Assembly (NCBI GenBank): GCA_027484725.1
Contig: JAIXSK010000012.1
Location: forward strand, 1 to 64,000
Length of the DNA stretch: 64,000 nt
Source: Flavobacterium sp.
GTDB lineage: Bacteria > Bacteroidota > Bacteroidia > Flavobacteriales > Flavobacteriaceae
Direction of reading: 5' to 3'
Shown here: positions 53,422 through 61,870 of the stretch, in pieces
Position numbering within the stretch: the first letter of the stretch is position 1
How the letters are laid out: each line of letters starts with the position of its first letter
Program-made: the position numbers and the translations under genes
The notes under the pieces: model-generated
What the model saw: the letters and a program-made list of their open reading frames with translations, nothing else
What the model was told of the DNA's origin: nothing
Databases searched by the model: none

Positions 53422-55281
53422 TTAAAGATTGGCCCTCATTTTTTTGAGTTCACGATATCTTACCGCAACACTCAATGCATTCAGATAGCAAATAATGATT
53501 CCTTTTTGACCGTCTAAAAAGCCCAATCGAACCAAGTATTGGTATAAGAATTTATAAGCCGGGTGTAAGTAAAAATGAAAGAAATTAGGCCTGACACCTT
53601 TAGACATTTCTTCTTTGGCTTTTAGTTTTCCGTAGCTGACCATTTTGTCTTTGTAAGATTCGTAATCAGTGTATGAATAGTGAATGAGTTTGTGTTTGAG
53701 CTTACCCACACGACCATTCACTTTGAGTTTTTCATGCACCAAACGCTCGGTTACATACCGCGCCTTATCTTTCTGGAACAACCTGAAAATTTTGTCCGTT
53801 TGCCATCCGCTAAAATGCAAATGTTCGTTTTTGAAGTAAAAAATTCTATAAAATAAATAGGCACTGCAAGCATCGGGTTTTTGAATGGTTTCAATGACTT
53901 CTTCGCGCAATTCATCCGTAAAACGTTCATCGGCATCAATAAATAAGATCCAAGGATTATGGGCACATTCAATGGCAAAGTTGCGTTGTGTGCTGTAATC
54001 TACAAACTTGTTTTGAATGAGTTTGGCTTTCGGAAACGAACGTACCAGTTCAATGGTTTTGTCAGTACTGAATGAATCAATAACCAAAATTTCTTCTGCA
54101 AAATCAATATCTTGCAAAACCTCTTTGATGTGTTTTTCTTCGTTGTAGGTAATGATCAGCGCACTCAAAGGCAATTTAATCGGAACTACTGATAACTTGA
54201 CTTGCGCAATATCATGTGATAAATTCTCTTGTAAAAAATGATCAAATTGACTAAAAAATAATTCAGGTTTAAATTCTTGATATAGTTCAGGAGTTAGGTT
54301 TTTGAGTTCTTTTTCTGAATATTGACGAATGAGATCGGGTTTAAAATCATTGAGATGAACAGAAACTTGCTGGTGACCGTCTTCAAAAGTGGCCCAAATT
54401 TTCTTTTCAATCCAAGGCGAAAAAATAATGAAGGATGATTTTCCGAGTGATTTGGCAATGTTGATCGCGCCGCCGTCGTTGCCCACAATTAAATCACACT
54501 GATTCATGATAGCGATAAAACTGCGCAAATCGGGCCCAAGTAAATCAAAATATATTTTGCTTTTGGTGCGCTCAGAGCACAAATCATATACTTTTTGGGC
54601 TTGCTCGATTTGTTTAGGAAAATAGTTGAACAAGAGATTTACATCGTATTTTTCAGCTATAAAATTGATTATTTGCGCCATGTATTCCAGCGGATAAGTC
54701 TTTGAAGGTTCACTGCCAATAAGACTGATCATGACTGTCTTTCTATTCGGATTTACCTTGTGTTGTGCAAATAAAGCCTGCGCTTGCTGATCTTCATGCT
54801 CAGAAACAAATAATTTTGGAAGCGGATCAATGTTTATATCCAGATTGAGTGGTTTGAGCAATGAAAGTCTGCGTTCAATGGCCAAACCTAAATTGGTTTT
54901 CGGATAAGCCGTAAAAGGCAAATTGTCAGTATATAAAAAGCTTCTCCCGGGTTTTTTATATGATATTTTGCGTTTGGCACCACTTAAAAATACAAACAAC
55001 CAACTTTCAAGTTTTGAATAAGCATCAATGACCAAATCATATTGTTCTTTGCGTATTTGCCAAGCCAGCTGAAGAAAAGCCAAGTTGTTTTTTCGGTGTT
55101 TTTTTTCAAAAAGAATAATTCGGTCAATGTTTGGATTTCCTTCTAAAACCGGTGTGGTTGCTTCATACACCAAATAGTCAATACTGGCCTGAGGATAGGC
55201 CTTTTTAAGATTGTTGCAAATAATGCTACTTACAAGCACATCGCCAATCATTTTTTGTTGTATGACCAGTATCTTTTTCAA
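53422..55281 (-). CDS. GT9 (heptosyltransferase-like) - GT2 (WaaE-like) fusion glycosyltransferase, 619 aa
   Basis: Residues 1-350 form a GT9 transferase: KKILVIQQKMIGDVLVSS, VMISLIGSEPSKTYPLEYM and CDLIVGNDGGAINIAKSLG. Residues about 370-610 form a GT2 transferase: LSALIITYNEEKHI, VIDSFSTDKTIELV, WILFIDADERFT and YRIFYFKNEHLHFSGWQTDK, like WaaE/KdtX core glucosyltransferases. In many bacteria these are separate proteins. The joint carries no stop or frameshift. It likely adds two successive lipopolysaccharide core sugars. It is three bases from the LTA-synthase-like gene in the same direction. Confidence 0.9.
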   Translation of the reverse strand: MKKILVIQQKMIGDVLVSSIICNNLKKAYPQASIDYLVYEATTPVLEGNPNIDRIILFEKKHRKNNLAFLQLAWQIRKEQYDLVIDAYSKLESWLFVFLSGAKRKISYKKPGRSFLYTDNLPFTAYPKTNLGLAIERRLSLLKPLNLDINIDPLPKLFVSEHEDQQAQALFAQHKVNPNRKTVMISLIGSEPSKTYPLEYMAQIINFIAEKYDVNLLFNYFPKQIEQAQKVYDLCSERTKSKIYFDLLGPDLRSFIAIMNQCDLIVGNDGGAINIAKSLGKSSFIIFSPWIEKKIWATFEDGHQQVSVHLNDFKPDLIRQYSEKELKNLTPELYQEFKPELFFSQFDHFLQENLSHDIAQVKLSVVPIKLPLSALIITYNEEKHIKEVLQDIDFAEEILVIDSFSTDKTIELVRSFPKAKLIQNKFVDYSTQRNFAIECAHNPWILFIDADERFTDELREEVIETIQKPDACSAYLFYRIFYFKNEHLHFSGWQTDKIFRLFQKDKARYVTERLVHEKLKVNGRVGKLKHKLIHYSYTDYESYKDKMVSYGKLKAKEEMSKGVRPNFFHFYLHPAYKFLYQYLVRLGFLDGQKGIIICYLNALSVAVRYRELKKMRANL

Positions 55282-55283
55282 TG

Positions 55284-57158
55284 CTATTTTTTCTTAACGG
55301 TCAGCTCGTTTTGGCTCACGCGCTCATTAAAGGATTGTATGTATGCTTTGATAAAGCGTTCCATTTGCGATTTTAGCTTGGGCTCGCGCATCAATAAATT
55401 GTTTTGAAACAAAGAATCATTTTTAAAATTGTACAAACCCAGAGATTTATTTCCGTCAAAAGCCAAGTAATAGTCTCCGCTGATATAATTGTAAACATTA
55501 TCTACATAGGATACCACAAAGTCTTTGGGCGAACGATACGATTTTCCGTAAGTCACAATCGTGTCACTAATATTCAACTCATCTAATACACTCGGAAGAA
55601 TGTCAATTTGCTGGAAATTCTTTTCATTAACGCCCTGAAAATTTGGATTCGATGGGTCAATCATCAAAATAGGAATTCTAAACTTGCCTACATTGTTGGT
55701 GTATTTTCCTTTTCCTGAGGATGAAGTATGATCGGCCGTGAGCACAAACAAAGTGTTCTGGTACCAATCTTGTTTTTGCGCTTTTTTAAAGAACAGTCGC
55801 AATGCATAATCTGTATAGGCCACACTTTCGTGGATTTCGGCCGTTCCTTTAGGAAATTTTCCTTGGTATCGCTCAGGGATTGTATATGGAATATGTGATG
55901 AAATAGTGAAGATTGAACTAAAAAATGGTCTTTTAAATGTGCTGATTTTATCACAAAAAAACTGTAGAAACTCTTCGTCATAAATGCCCCAAGAACCATC
56001 AAAAGCACCGTCTTTAGGGTATTGATCTTTGCCGAAATAAGCGTCAAATCCGGCTACACGACAGTATTGGTCAAAGTTTTGACTTCCGTTAAAAGCTCCG
56101 TGAAAAAAACTGGTATAGTATCCGTTTTTCTTGAGAATTTTGGGCAATCCATACACTTCATTGAGTGCATATGCTGAAGAAATCAGCGGAGAATTCATCA
56201 AACTCGGAATGCTGGACATGGTAGACGGAACCGCATCAATAGAGACTTTTCCGTTGGCAAAACCATTTTTGAAATAATATGATTGAGTAATAAGCGAATC
56301 CAGAAAAGGAGTTTGCCCAATGTGAATGTTCTCATCACCAAAACTCTCTAAAATAATAATGACCAGATTTTTTTTGTTGGGCTCACCTTTGGTTGGATGA
56401 TACAATACCGGATTGAAAATTTTGTTCAGTTCAGTTTGACTGTAGTAATTCGGGTCAGTTAGGGTTTCTTTGCTGCCCAAAGTTTTCAAAATACTGTAAG
56501 GAGTGTTTAAAACAATTGCAGTATTGCCAATAGAGGTATAGTTTACAGCGTCAACAATGCGAATGGGTTTTGAATTGATTCCGCCCCGGGCCATCAAAAA
56601 GCAGATGCCCAATCCGGTGAGCATAACGGCCGATTGCTTGACAACAATGGATGGTTTGTATTCAGTTTTTTTATTCTTGAAATCAGCATTTCCAAGCAGC
56701 TTCCACAGTACAACAGAAAAGACGATGAATCCTAGAGGTAAATACCAATAATTGATCAAGAACATCGGAATCAAACCGCCAATTTCATGTTCCATTCCTT
56801 TGGCTGTAATCAACCCAAATGAACTGCGTCTTCCGGTGAATTTAAAGTATTCAAAATCTACAAAATTAGTCGCTAAGAAAATTAAATTGACTACATAAAA
56901 AGCAATCTTCAATCCTTTTTGATAACCTTTTCGGTATTGAAATGAACCCGGAAGCAAATGCAGCAAAACAAACAATAAGTTGGTAAATCCAATAGCAGAT
57001 AAATCAAATACAGCTCCGCCTAAAAAACTATTCGCATCAATATTCGGGAAGTAACTTTTGTTGCAAGCAATAAAAACAACCCGACAAAGTTGATAAGCTA
57101 CGAAAATCACCAAGATCCTTCGGCACAATAATTTCACTAAACAGTAATATGATTTCAT
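55284..57158 (-). CDS. LTA-synthase-like sulfatase-family membrane protein, 624 aa
   Basis: Five N-terminal membrane helices (to about residue 190), then an extracytoplasmic alkaline-phosphatase-like domain with VIIILESFGDENI (metal), DAVPSTMSSIPSL (Thr nucleophile) and VLTADHTSSSGKG (Asp-His). The family includes lipoteichoic acid synthases and, in Gram-negatives, phosphoglycerol or phosphoethanolamine transferases acting on surface glycans. In this lipopolysaccharide cluster it probably moves a phosphoalcohol onto core or glycan. It starts 18 bases after dapD. Confidence 0.88.
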   Translation of the reverse strand: MKSYYCLVKLLCRRILVIFVAYQLCRVVFIACNKSYFPNIDANSFLGGAVFDLSAIGFTNLLFVLLHLLPGSFQYRKGYQKGLKIAFYVVNLIFLATNFVDFEYFKFTGRRSSFGLITAKGMEHEIGGLIPMFLINYWYLPLGFIVFSVVLWKLLGNADFKNKKTEYKPSIVVKQSAVMLTGLGICFLMARGGINSKPIRIVDAVNYTSIGNTAIVLNTPYSILKTLGSKETLTDPNYYSQTELNKIFNPVLYHPTKGEPNKKNLVIIILESFGDENIHIGQTPFLDSLITQSYYFKNGFANGKVSIDAVPSTMSSIPSLMNSPLISSAYALNEVYGLPKILKKNGYYTSFFHGAFNGSQNFDQYCRVAGFDAYFGKDQYPKDGAFDGSWGIYDEEFLQFFCDKISTFKRPFFSSIFTISSHIPYTIPERYQGKFPKGTAEIHESVAYTDYALRLFFKKAQKQDWYQNTLFVLTADHTSSSGKGKYTNNVGKFRIPILMIDPSNPNFQGVNEKNFQQIDILPSVLDELNISDTIVTYGKSYRSPKDFVVSYVDNVYNYISGDYYLAFDGNKSLGLYNFKNDSLFQNNLLMREPKLKSQMERFIKAYIQSFNERVSQNELTVKKK

Positions 57159-57176
57159 CCGAGCTTGGTTTGTCGA

Positions 57177-57992
57177 TTAGACGGCTACGTCATATTCGCG
57201 CAAAGCGTCGTTGAGCGAAGTTTTTAAATCGGTAGATGGTTTTCTTTTTCCAATAATCAGCGCGCATGGAACTTGGTATTCACCGGCGGCAAATTTTTTG
57301 GTATAACTGCCCGGAATAACTACTGATCTAGCCGGAACTACTCCTTTCATTTCAATAGGGGTATCACCGGTAACATCAATAATTTTGGTAGATGCAGTAA
57401 GACAAACATTAGCTCCTAATACGGCTTCGGCTTCCACGCGCACACCTTCTACCACGATGCATCGCGAACCGATAAAAGCGTGGTCTTCAATAATTACCGG
57501 AGCAGCTTGAAGTGGTTCTAAAACCCCGCCAATTCCAACTCCGCCGCTCAGATGTACATTTTTGCCAATTTGTGCACAGCTGCCTACAGTGGCCCAAGTA
57601 TCTACCATGGTTCCCTCATCAACGTAAGCACCGATATTTACATAACTAGGCATCATGATTACACCTTTTGAAATGTATGCTCCGTGTCGTGCCACTGCAT
57701 GCGGAACTACGCGGATGCCTTTTTCTGCATAACCTCGTTTGAGCGGAATTTTATCGTGATATTCAAAAATACCTACTTCAAAGGTTTCCATTTTTTGAAT
57801 CGGAAAATATAGGATTACGGCTTTTTTGACCCATTCGTTGATTTGCCATCCGTGTGCAGTTGGTTCTGCAACGCGCAAATTTCCGGAATCGAGTAACTCA
57901 ATGACTTCTCTAATGGCTGAAGTTGTGGCAGTATTTTGTAATAAATCGCGGTTTTCCCAGGCCGATTCAATAATTAAACGCAATGATTCCAT
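57177..57992 (-). CDS. dapD: Tetrahydrodipicolinate N-succinyltransferase, 271 aa
   Basis: Succinylates tetrahydrodipicolinate in the lysine/diaminopimelate pathway, feeding peptidoglycan. A left-handed beta-helix with hexapeptide repeats (VNIGAYVDEGTMVDTWATV, GVGIGGVLEPLQAAPVIIED, FIGSRCIVVEGVRV) follows an N-terminal helical domain. Length is standard. It precedes the LTA-synthase-like gene by 18 bases, so that gene may be read from the dapD promoter. Confidence 0.96.
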   Translation of the reverse strand: MESLRLIIESAWENRDLLQNTATTSAIREVIELLDSGNLRVAEPTAHGWQINEWVKKAVILYFPIQKMETFEVGIFEYHDKIPLKRGYAEKGIRVVPHAVARHGAYISKGVIMMPSYVNIGAYVDEGTMVDTWATVGSCAQIGKNVHLSGGVGIGGVLEPLQAAPVIIEDHAFIGSRCIVVEGVRVEAEAVLGANVCLTASTKIIDVTGDTPIEMKGVVPARSVVIPGSYTKKFAAGEYQVPCALIIGKRKPSTDLKTSLNDALREYDVAV

Positions 57993-58008
57993 AGCTCATG
58001 TTTTTGCA

Positions 58009-58016
58009 CAAATATA
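58009..58016 (-). promoter_or_regulatory. -7 box TATATTTG of dapD
   Basis: Perfect TAnnTTTG on the minus strand, ending 16 bases before the ATG. Confidence 0.6.
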
Positions 58017-58071
58017 GGGGCAATTTTTAAAAAGAAAAATCAGTAAAACAAAAACCTTTTGTGAATGCAAT

Positions 58072-58458
58072 TTATTCTGAATCTGCCAAAGTAGAAGAGG
58101 TTGCAGCGTGCTGAAAATTAATCAGAAATCTTTTGGTTTTAGCGTATAAATACATTTTAATATTGTCAAACAACATTACGGTAATCGGGTTTGACTTCTC
58201 ATCTTTACACAAATAAATGGTTCCTTTATCAGGTAAATCAGTTTTAGAAATTACGGTCAAATGATATTCTTGATCCGCTTGAAGCTTGATTTCATTGTCT
58301 GTGAATTCGGCACGTTGTGGAGCAATGGTTTGTATGTTTCCCCATTGTTGTACTTCATTTCGTGATTGAATCTGATTGTACGTAAACACTTTGCATTGCG
58401 CAAATCCGCTTAAGGAAAATAAAATACAAAAAAGGGGCAACAGTTGTTTCAGCTTCAT
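58072..58458 (-). CDS. Exported protein of unknown function, 128 aa
   Basis: Signal peptide (LLPLFCILFSLSGFAQ), then a beta-rich domain of about 100 residues (ITVMLFDNIKMYLYAKTKRF). No family was recognised. It may be periplasmic or on the surface. Its own transcription unit is likely, between dapD and the divergent ruvX. Confidence 0.65.
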   Translation of the reverse strand: MKLKQLLPLFCILFSLSGFAQCKVFTYNQIQSRNEVQQWGNIQTIAPQRAEFTDNEIKLQADQEYHLTVISKTDLPDKGTIYLCKDEKSNPITVMLFDNIKMYLYAKTKRFLINFQHAATSSTLADSE

Positions 58459-58594
58459 TTAAAATGATTTGGTAGCGCAATTAACTTAAAATTTCTTTTA
58501 ACAAGGCAGCAAATTAAGACAATATTTTAACAACTGTCAACAATTTTATGTTGATAACTTTAAAAATATTGTTTAAAGTCCTTTTTTTAACTTG

Positions 58595-58602
58595 TATTTT
58601 TG
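58595..58602 (+). promoter_or_regulatory. -7 box TATTTTTG of ruvX
   Basis: TAnnTTTG match 16 bases before the ATG at 58619. Confidence 0.55.
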
Positions 58603-58618
58603 ACTTAAATATCAGTTC

Positions 58619-59035
58619 ATGCCCAGAATTTTAGCTATTGATTACGGACAAAAGCGCAGCGGACTCGCTGTGACGGATGAGTTGCAGATCATCGCTTCCG
58701 GATTGACTACTGTTGCAAGTTCAGAACTCATGCTTTTTTTAGAAAACTATTTCAATCAAGAAAATGTATCTAAGATTCTTATTGGCGAACCCAAACAAAT
58801 GAACGGGCTTCCGTCGCAAAGTGCTGAAATCATTCAAAAGTTTGTCGCTGATTTTAAATCAAAATTCCCCGAAAAAGAAGTGGTCAGAGTTGATGAACGC
58901 TTTACATCAAAACTTGCTTTTCAGTCTATGATAGACAGTGGTTTGTCTAAAAAGCAACGGCAAAACAAAGCGCTCATTGATGAAATATCAGCAACCATTA
59001 TGTTGCAAGATTACTTGACCCGCAGCATGATATAA
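58619..59035 (+). CDS. ruvX: Holliday junction resolvase-like RuvX/YqgF, 138 aa
   Basis: RNase H-fold nuclease of the YqgF family, linked to 16S rRNA 5'-end maturation and Holliday junction cleavage. The first Asp is in ILAIDYGQKRSGLAV, then KILIGEPKQMNG, and VDERFTSKLA with the catalytic Glu, and a late IDEISATIML. Length is usual. Confidence 0.94.
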   Translation: MPRILAIDYGQKRSGLAVTDELQIIASGLTTVASSELMLFLENYFNQENVSKILIGEPKQMNGLPSQSAEIIQKFVADFKSKFPEKEVVRVDERFTSKLAFQSMIDSGLSKKQRQNKALIDEISATIMLQDYLTRSMI

Positions 59036-59094
59036 TAAAGAATTAAAAAAATACTAATTCTTCGGCTCAAAAAGTCGTATGTGTATTTTTTGAT

Positions 59095-59102
59095 TATTTT
59101 TG
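59095..59102 (+). promoter_or_regulatory. -7 box TATTTTTG of def
   Basis: TAnnTTTG match 25 bases before the def start codon. Confidence 0.55.
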
Positions 59103-59127
59103 CCACACTTTTTAGTGAATATAACAG

Positions 59128-59715
59128 ATGATATTATCAATTGTAGGATATGGCGATCCGGTTCTGCGCAAAGTTTGCGAGCCCATTACTGCTCATTATC
59201 CCGAATTAAAAGAAACCATTGACAGCATGTACGAAACCATGTACAATGCTTATGGTGTTGGTTTGGCCGCTCCTCAAGTAGGTTTGCCCATTCGTCTTTT
59301 TGTGGTGGATACGAGTCCTTTTGGTGAAGACGAAGATTTGTCAACCGATGAACAAAAACAACTCAAAAATTTTAAACGAACCTTTATCAATGCCCAAATT
59401 TTAAAAGAAGAAGGCGAGGAGTGGGGTTTTAATGAAGGTTGCTTGAGTATACCCGAAGTACGTGAAGATGTGTATCGTCATGAGCGCATTACCATTGAGT
59501 ATGACGACGAAAATTTCAACCGTACAACCGAAGTCTTTGATGGCTTGATTGCGCGCGTCATTCAACATGAGTATGATCATATTGAAGGTATATTGTTTAC
59601 CGATCGCATCTCGACCCTTAAAAAGCAACTCATCAAAAAGAAACTGCAAAACATCATGGAAGGCAAAACACGTCCGGAGTACAAAATGAAGTTTGCTGCC
59701 AAAAAAGGCCGATAA
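59128..59715 (+). CDS. def: Peptide deformylase, 195 aa
   Basis: Removes the N-formyl group from new proteins. All three motifs are present: GVGLAAPQVG (about residue 46), EGCLSIP with the metal Cys, and HEYDHIEG with two metal His and catalytic Glu. A Bacteroidota-type insertion (DTSPFGEDEDLSTDEQKQL) separates the first two. Located 33 bases ahead of the DUF5606 gene, so likely an operon. Confidence 0.97.
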   Translation: MILSIVGYGDPVLRKVCEPITAHYPELKETIDSMYETMYNAYGVGLAAPQVGLPIRLFVVDTSPFGEDEDLSTDEQKQLKNFKRTFINAQILKEEGEEWGFNEGCLSIPEVREDVYRHERITIEYDDENFNRTTEVFDGLIARVIQHEYDHIEGILFTDRISTLKKQLIKKKLQNIMEGKTRPEYKMKFAAKKGR

Positions 59716-59747
59716 AAAAAATTAACCTAAAGAAATAAAATACCAAA

Positions 59748-60230
59748 ATGAATTTAGAAAGAATACTCGCCATTTCAGGAATGCCCGGCATTTACTCATT
59801 GAAATTGCAAACACGTACCGGTTTTGTGGCCGAATCACTCATTGACGGAAAAAAAGTAACCGTTGGCTTAAGAAGCAATGTGAGTTTATTGTCTGAGATT
59901 TCAATGTATACCCATGAGGGTGAAAAACCATTGGCCGAAGTGATGCGTGCTATAGCCGTCAAAGAAAACGAAGGTCCGGCCATTTCGCATAAAGAAGACA
60001 ACGCAAAACTAGCTGCCTATTTTCAGAGTGTAGTTCCGGATTATGATGCCGATAGAGTTTATCCATCCGATATTAAAAAGGTACTCAATTGGTACAACAT
60101 CTTACAATCAAAAGGTTTGGTTTCAAAAGAAGAAACCAGTGCCGAAAAACAAGCTGAAATTGAAGCGGTTGTTGAAGAAAAAGTAGCCGAAGCCAAAGCG
60201 GCCAAAAAGACAAAATCTAAAAAAGAATAG
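59748..60230 (+). CDS. DUF5606 family protein, 160 aa
   Basis: Starts MNLERILAISGMPGIYSLKLQ, typical of DUF5606 in Bacteroidota. The first 125 residues are folded (VGLRSNVSLLSEISMYT, YDADRVYPSDIKKVLNWYN), and a charged Ala/Lys/Glu tail ends the chain. Function unknown. Association with def and mazG is seen here and, to my recollection, often in related genomes. A terminator follows. Confidence 0.88.
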   Translation: MNLERILAISGMPGIYSLKLQTRTGFVAESLIDGKKVTVGLRSNVSLLSEISMYTHEGEKPLAEVMRAIAVKENEGPAISHKEDNAKLAAYFQSVVPDYDADRVYPSDIKKVLNWYNILQSKGLVSKEETSAEKQAEIEAVVEEKVAEAKAAKKTKSKKE

Positions 60231-60247
60231 TTTTTCAAACCTAAATG

Positions 60248-60284
60248 AATCCCGCTGACGAGCATTTGTAAGCGGGATTTTTTA
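60248..60284 (+). terminator. Rho-independent terminator after the DUF5606 gene
   Basis: Perfect stem AATCCCGCT / AGCGGGATT with a 14-base loop, then a run of Ts. Confidence 0.8.
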
Positions 60285-60305
60285 TTTTTACACAAATCAC
60301 TTCCG

Positions 60306-61079
60306 ATGAATTCCAGAGCCCAGCAACTACAAGCTTTTGACCGATTGTTGAACATTATGGACGACTTGCGCGCGCAATGTCCGTGGGATAAAAAACAAAC
60401 CCTGGAATCATTGCGCCATTTGACTATTGAAGAAACCTACGAACTTGGCGATGCCATTCTGAATAATGATCTCAATGAAGTCAAAAAAGAACTCGGCGAT
60501 TTGTTGCTTCACATAGTTTTTTATGCCAAAATCGGCAGTGAAACCCAAGATTTTGACATCGCTGATGTTTGTAACGAAATTTGTGAAAAACTCATTCATC
60601 GCCATCCGCATATTTACGGTGATGTTCAGGTAAAAGACGAAGAAGAAGTCAAGCAAAACTGGGAAAAACTCAAACTCAAAGAAGGCAAAAAATCAGTTTT
60701 AGAAGGTGTTCCGCAAGGTTTACCGGCACTGGTCAAAGCCAGTCGCATTCAAGACAAAGCCAAAGGTGTGGGTTTTGATTGGGAAGAACCGCATCAGGTT
60801 TGGGACAAGGTTCAAGAAGAACTCAGCGAATTACAGGCTGAAGTGGCCGACGGAAATCAACAGCGTATTGTAGCCGAATTTGGCGATGTCTTATTTTCGA
60901 TGATTAATTATGCTCGCTTTTTGAATGTGAATCCTGAAGATGCACTTGAGCGTACCAATAAAAAATTCATCAAACGTTTTCAGTATTTAGAATCAAAAGC
61001 CGCAGAAATTGGCAAACCATTGTCAGAAATGACTTTGGCTGAAATGGATGTTTTTTGGAACGAAGCCAAAAAGTTATAA
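60306..61079 (+). CDS. mazG: Nucleoside triphosphate pyrophosphohydrolase MazG, 257 aa
   Basis: Hydrolyses NTPs to NMPs and pyrophosphate, cleaning the pool of odd nucleotides and affecting ppGpp. Two MazG-type helical domains are seen. The first has CPWDKKQTLESLRHLTIEE and ELGDLLLH with the EExxD motif; the second has DKVQEELSELQAEV and FGDVLFSMINYAR. Length matches the family. Its stop meets the convergent crp-like gene one base apart. Confidence 0.95.
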   Translation: MNSRAQQLQAFDRLLNIMDDLRAQCPWDKKQTLESLRHLTIEETYELGDAILNNDLNEVKKELGDLLLHIVFYAKIGSETQDFDIADVCNEICEKLIHRHPHIYGDVQVKDEEEVKQNWEKLKLKEGKKSVLEGVPQGLPALVKASRIQDKAKGVGFDWEEPHQVWDKVQEELSELQAEVADGNQQRIVAEFGDVLFSMINYARFLNVNPEDALERTNKKFIKRFQYLESKAAEIGKPLSEMTLAEMDVFWNEAKKL

Positions 61080-61080
61080 A

Positions 61081-61761
61081 TTATTCTGAAGCTCTTCTGA
61101 GTCCGTTGCGGTCCAGCAAAGTAATTTTCTTGCCTGAAAGTTCAATGAGTTTACTTTTGTTGAATTCTGACAACAATCTGATACAGCTTTCGGTTGCTGT
61201 GCCAATCATTCCGGCCAATTCCTCTCGCGATACGTGTAATCTAAGTGAGCCATCCTCATTTTTACCAAAAGTATTTTCTAAATACAAAAGTGTTTCAGCC
61301 AATCTTTCCTTGACATTTTTCTGTGCCATAGATACCATATGATCGTCCGCTTCTTTGAGATCGCCACAAATGGTGCGCATGACATTCATAGAAAACTGAT
61401 TGTTCTGGTTGAAGAACTGCAGAACTTCGCTTTTTGGAATAAAGCAAACTTCCATGTCTTCCATAGCTACTGCCGAAAGATTGGCCGGTTCATCGCTGAT
61501 CATCGAACGCTGACCGAGTAATTCTCCGGGTTTGGCCAGTTTAACAATTTGATCTTTTCCGTTGGCGCTGAGTTTGGTCAGCTTACAAACGCCATCTTTC
61601 ACACAATAAATACCGTTGACATTCTCGCCTTCTTCAAAAATAGGTTCGCCTTTTTTAATGGTATATGAAGTTTTGCAATTGGCCATTTTGATGAGCTCAT
61701 CTTTTGAAAGCGCTTTGAGCGAGCTGAATTCTCGCACAATACATTGTTCACATTTACTCAT
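61081..61761 (-). CDS. Crp/Fnr-family transcriptional regulator, 226 aa
   Basis: A cyclic-nucleotide-binding-like domain (residues 20-140, IKKGEPIFEEGENVNGIYCVKDG) and a winged helix with LAGMIGTATESCIRLLSEF, whose Glu and Arg fit TGA/TCA half-sites. N-terminal Cys4 and Cys7 (CEQC) recall Fnr iron-sulphur ligands, but the usual third close Cys is missing, so the cofactor is uncertain. It is divergent from the copper ATPase of cbb3 oxidase assembly, a common Bacteroidota arrangement for oxygen-limited respiration control. Confidence 0.9.
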   Translation of the reverse strand: MSKCEQCIVREFSSLKALSKDELIKMANCKTSYTIKKGEPIFEEGENVNGIYCVKDGVCKLTKLSANGKDQIVKLAKPGELLGQRSMISDEPANLSAVAMEDMEVCFIPKSEVLQFFNQNNQFSMNVMRTICGDLKEADDHMVSMAQKNVKERLAETLLYLENTFGKNEDGSLRLHVSREELAGMIGTATESCIRLLSEFNKSKLIELSGKKITLLDRNGLRRASE

Positions 61762-61800
61762 AATTGTTCGCAGTTAACAGTGGGTTCAAATTTAAACATT

Positions 61801-61820
61801 AATATGACAAAAATCATATT
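61801..61820. promoter_or_regulatory. Crp/Fnr-type operator (AATATGA-N6-TCATATT)
   Basis: A perfect 7-base inverted repeat with a 6-base spacer. The TGA-N6-TCA geometry equals that of FNR and CRP sites. It lies between the regulator and the P-type ATPase. A weak -7-like TACTTTG at 61841-61847 would put transcription start near 61851, with the operator centre about 41 bases upstream, the class II activator position. Confidence 0.65.
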
Positions 61821-61870
61821 TTGTTTTGAACAACTGGCGGTACTTTGTCTCAGGTAAAATTGAGCAAATT

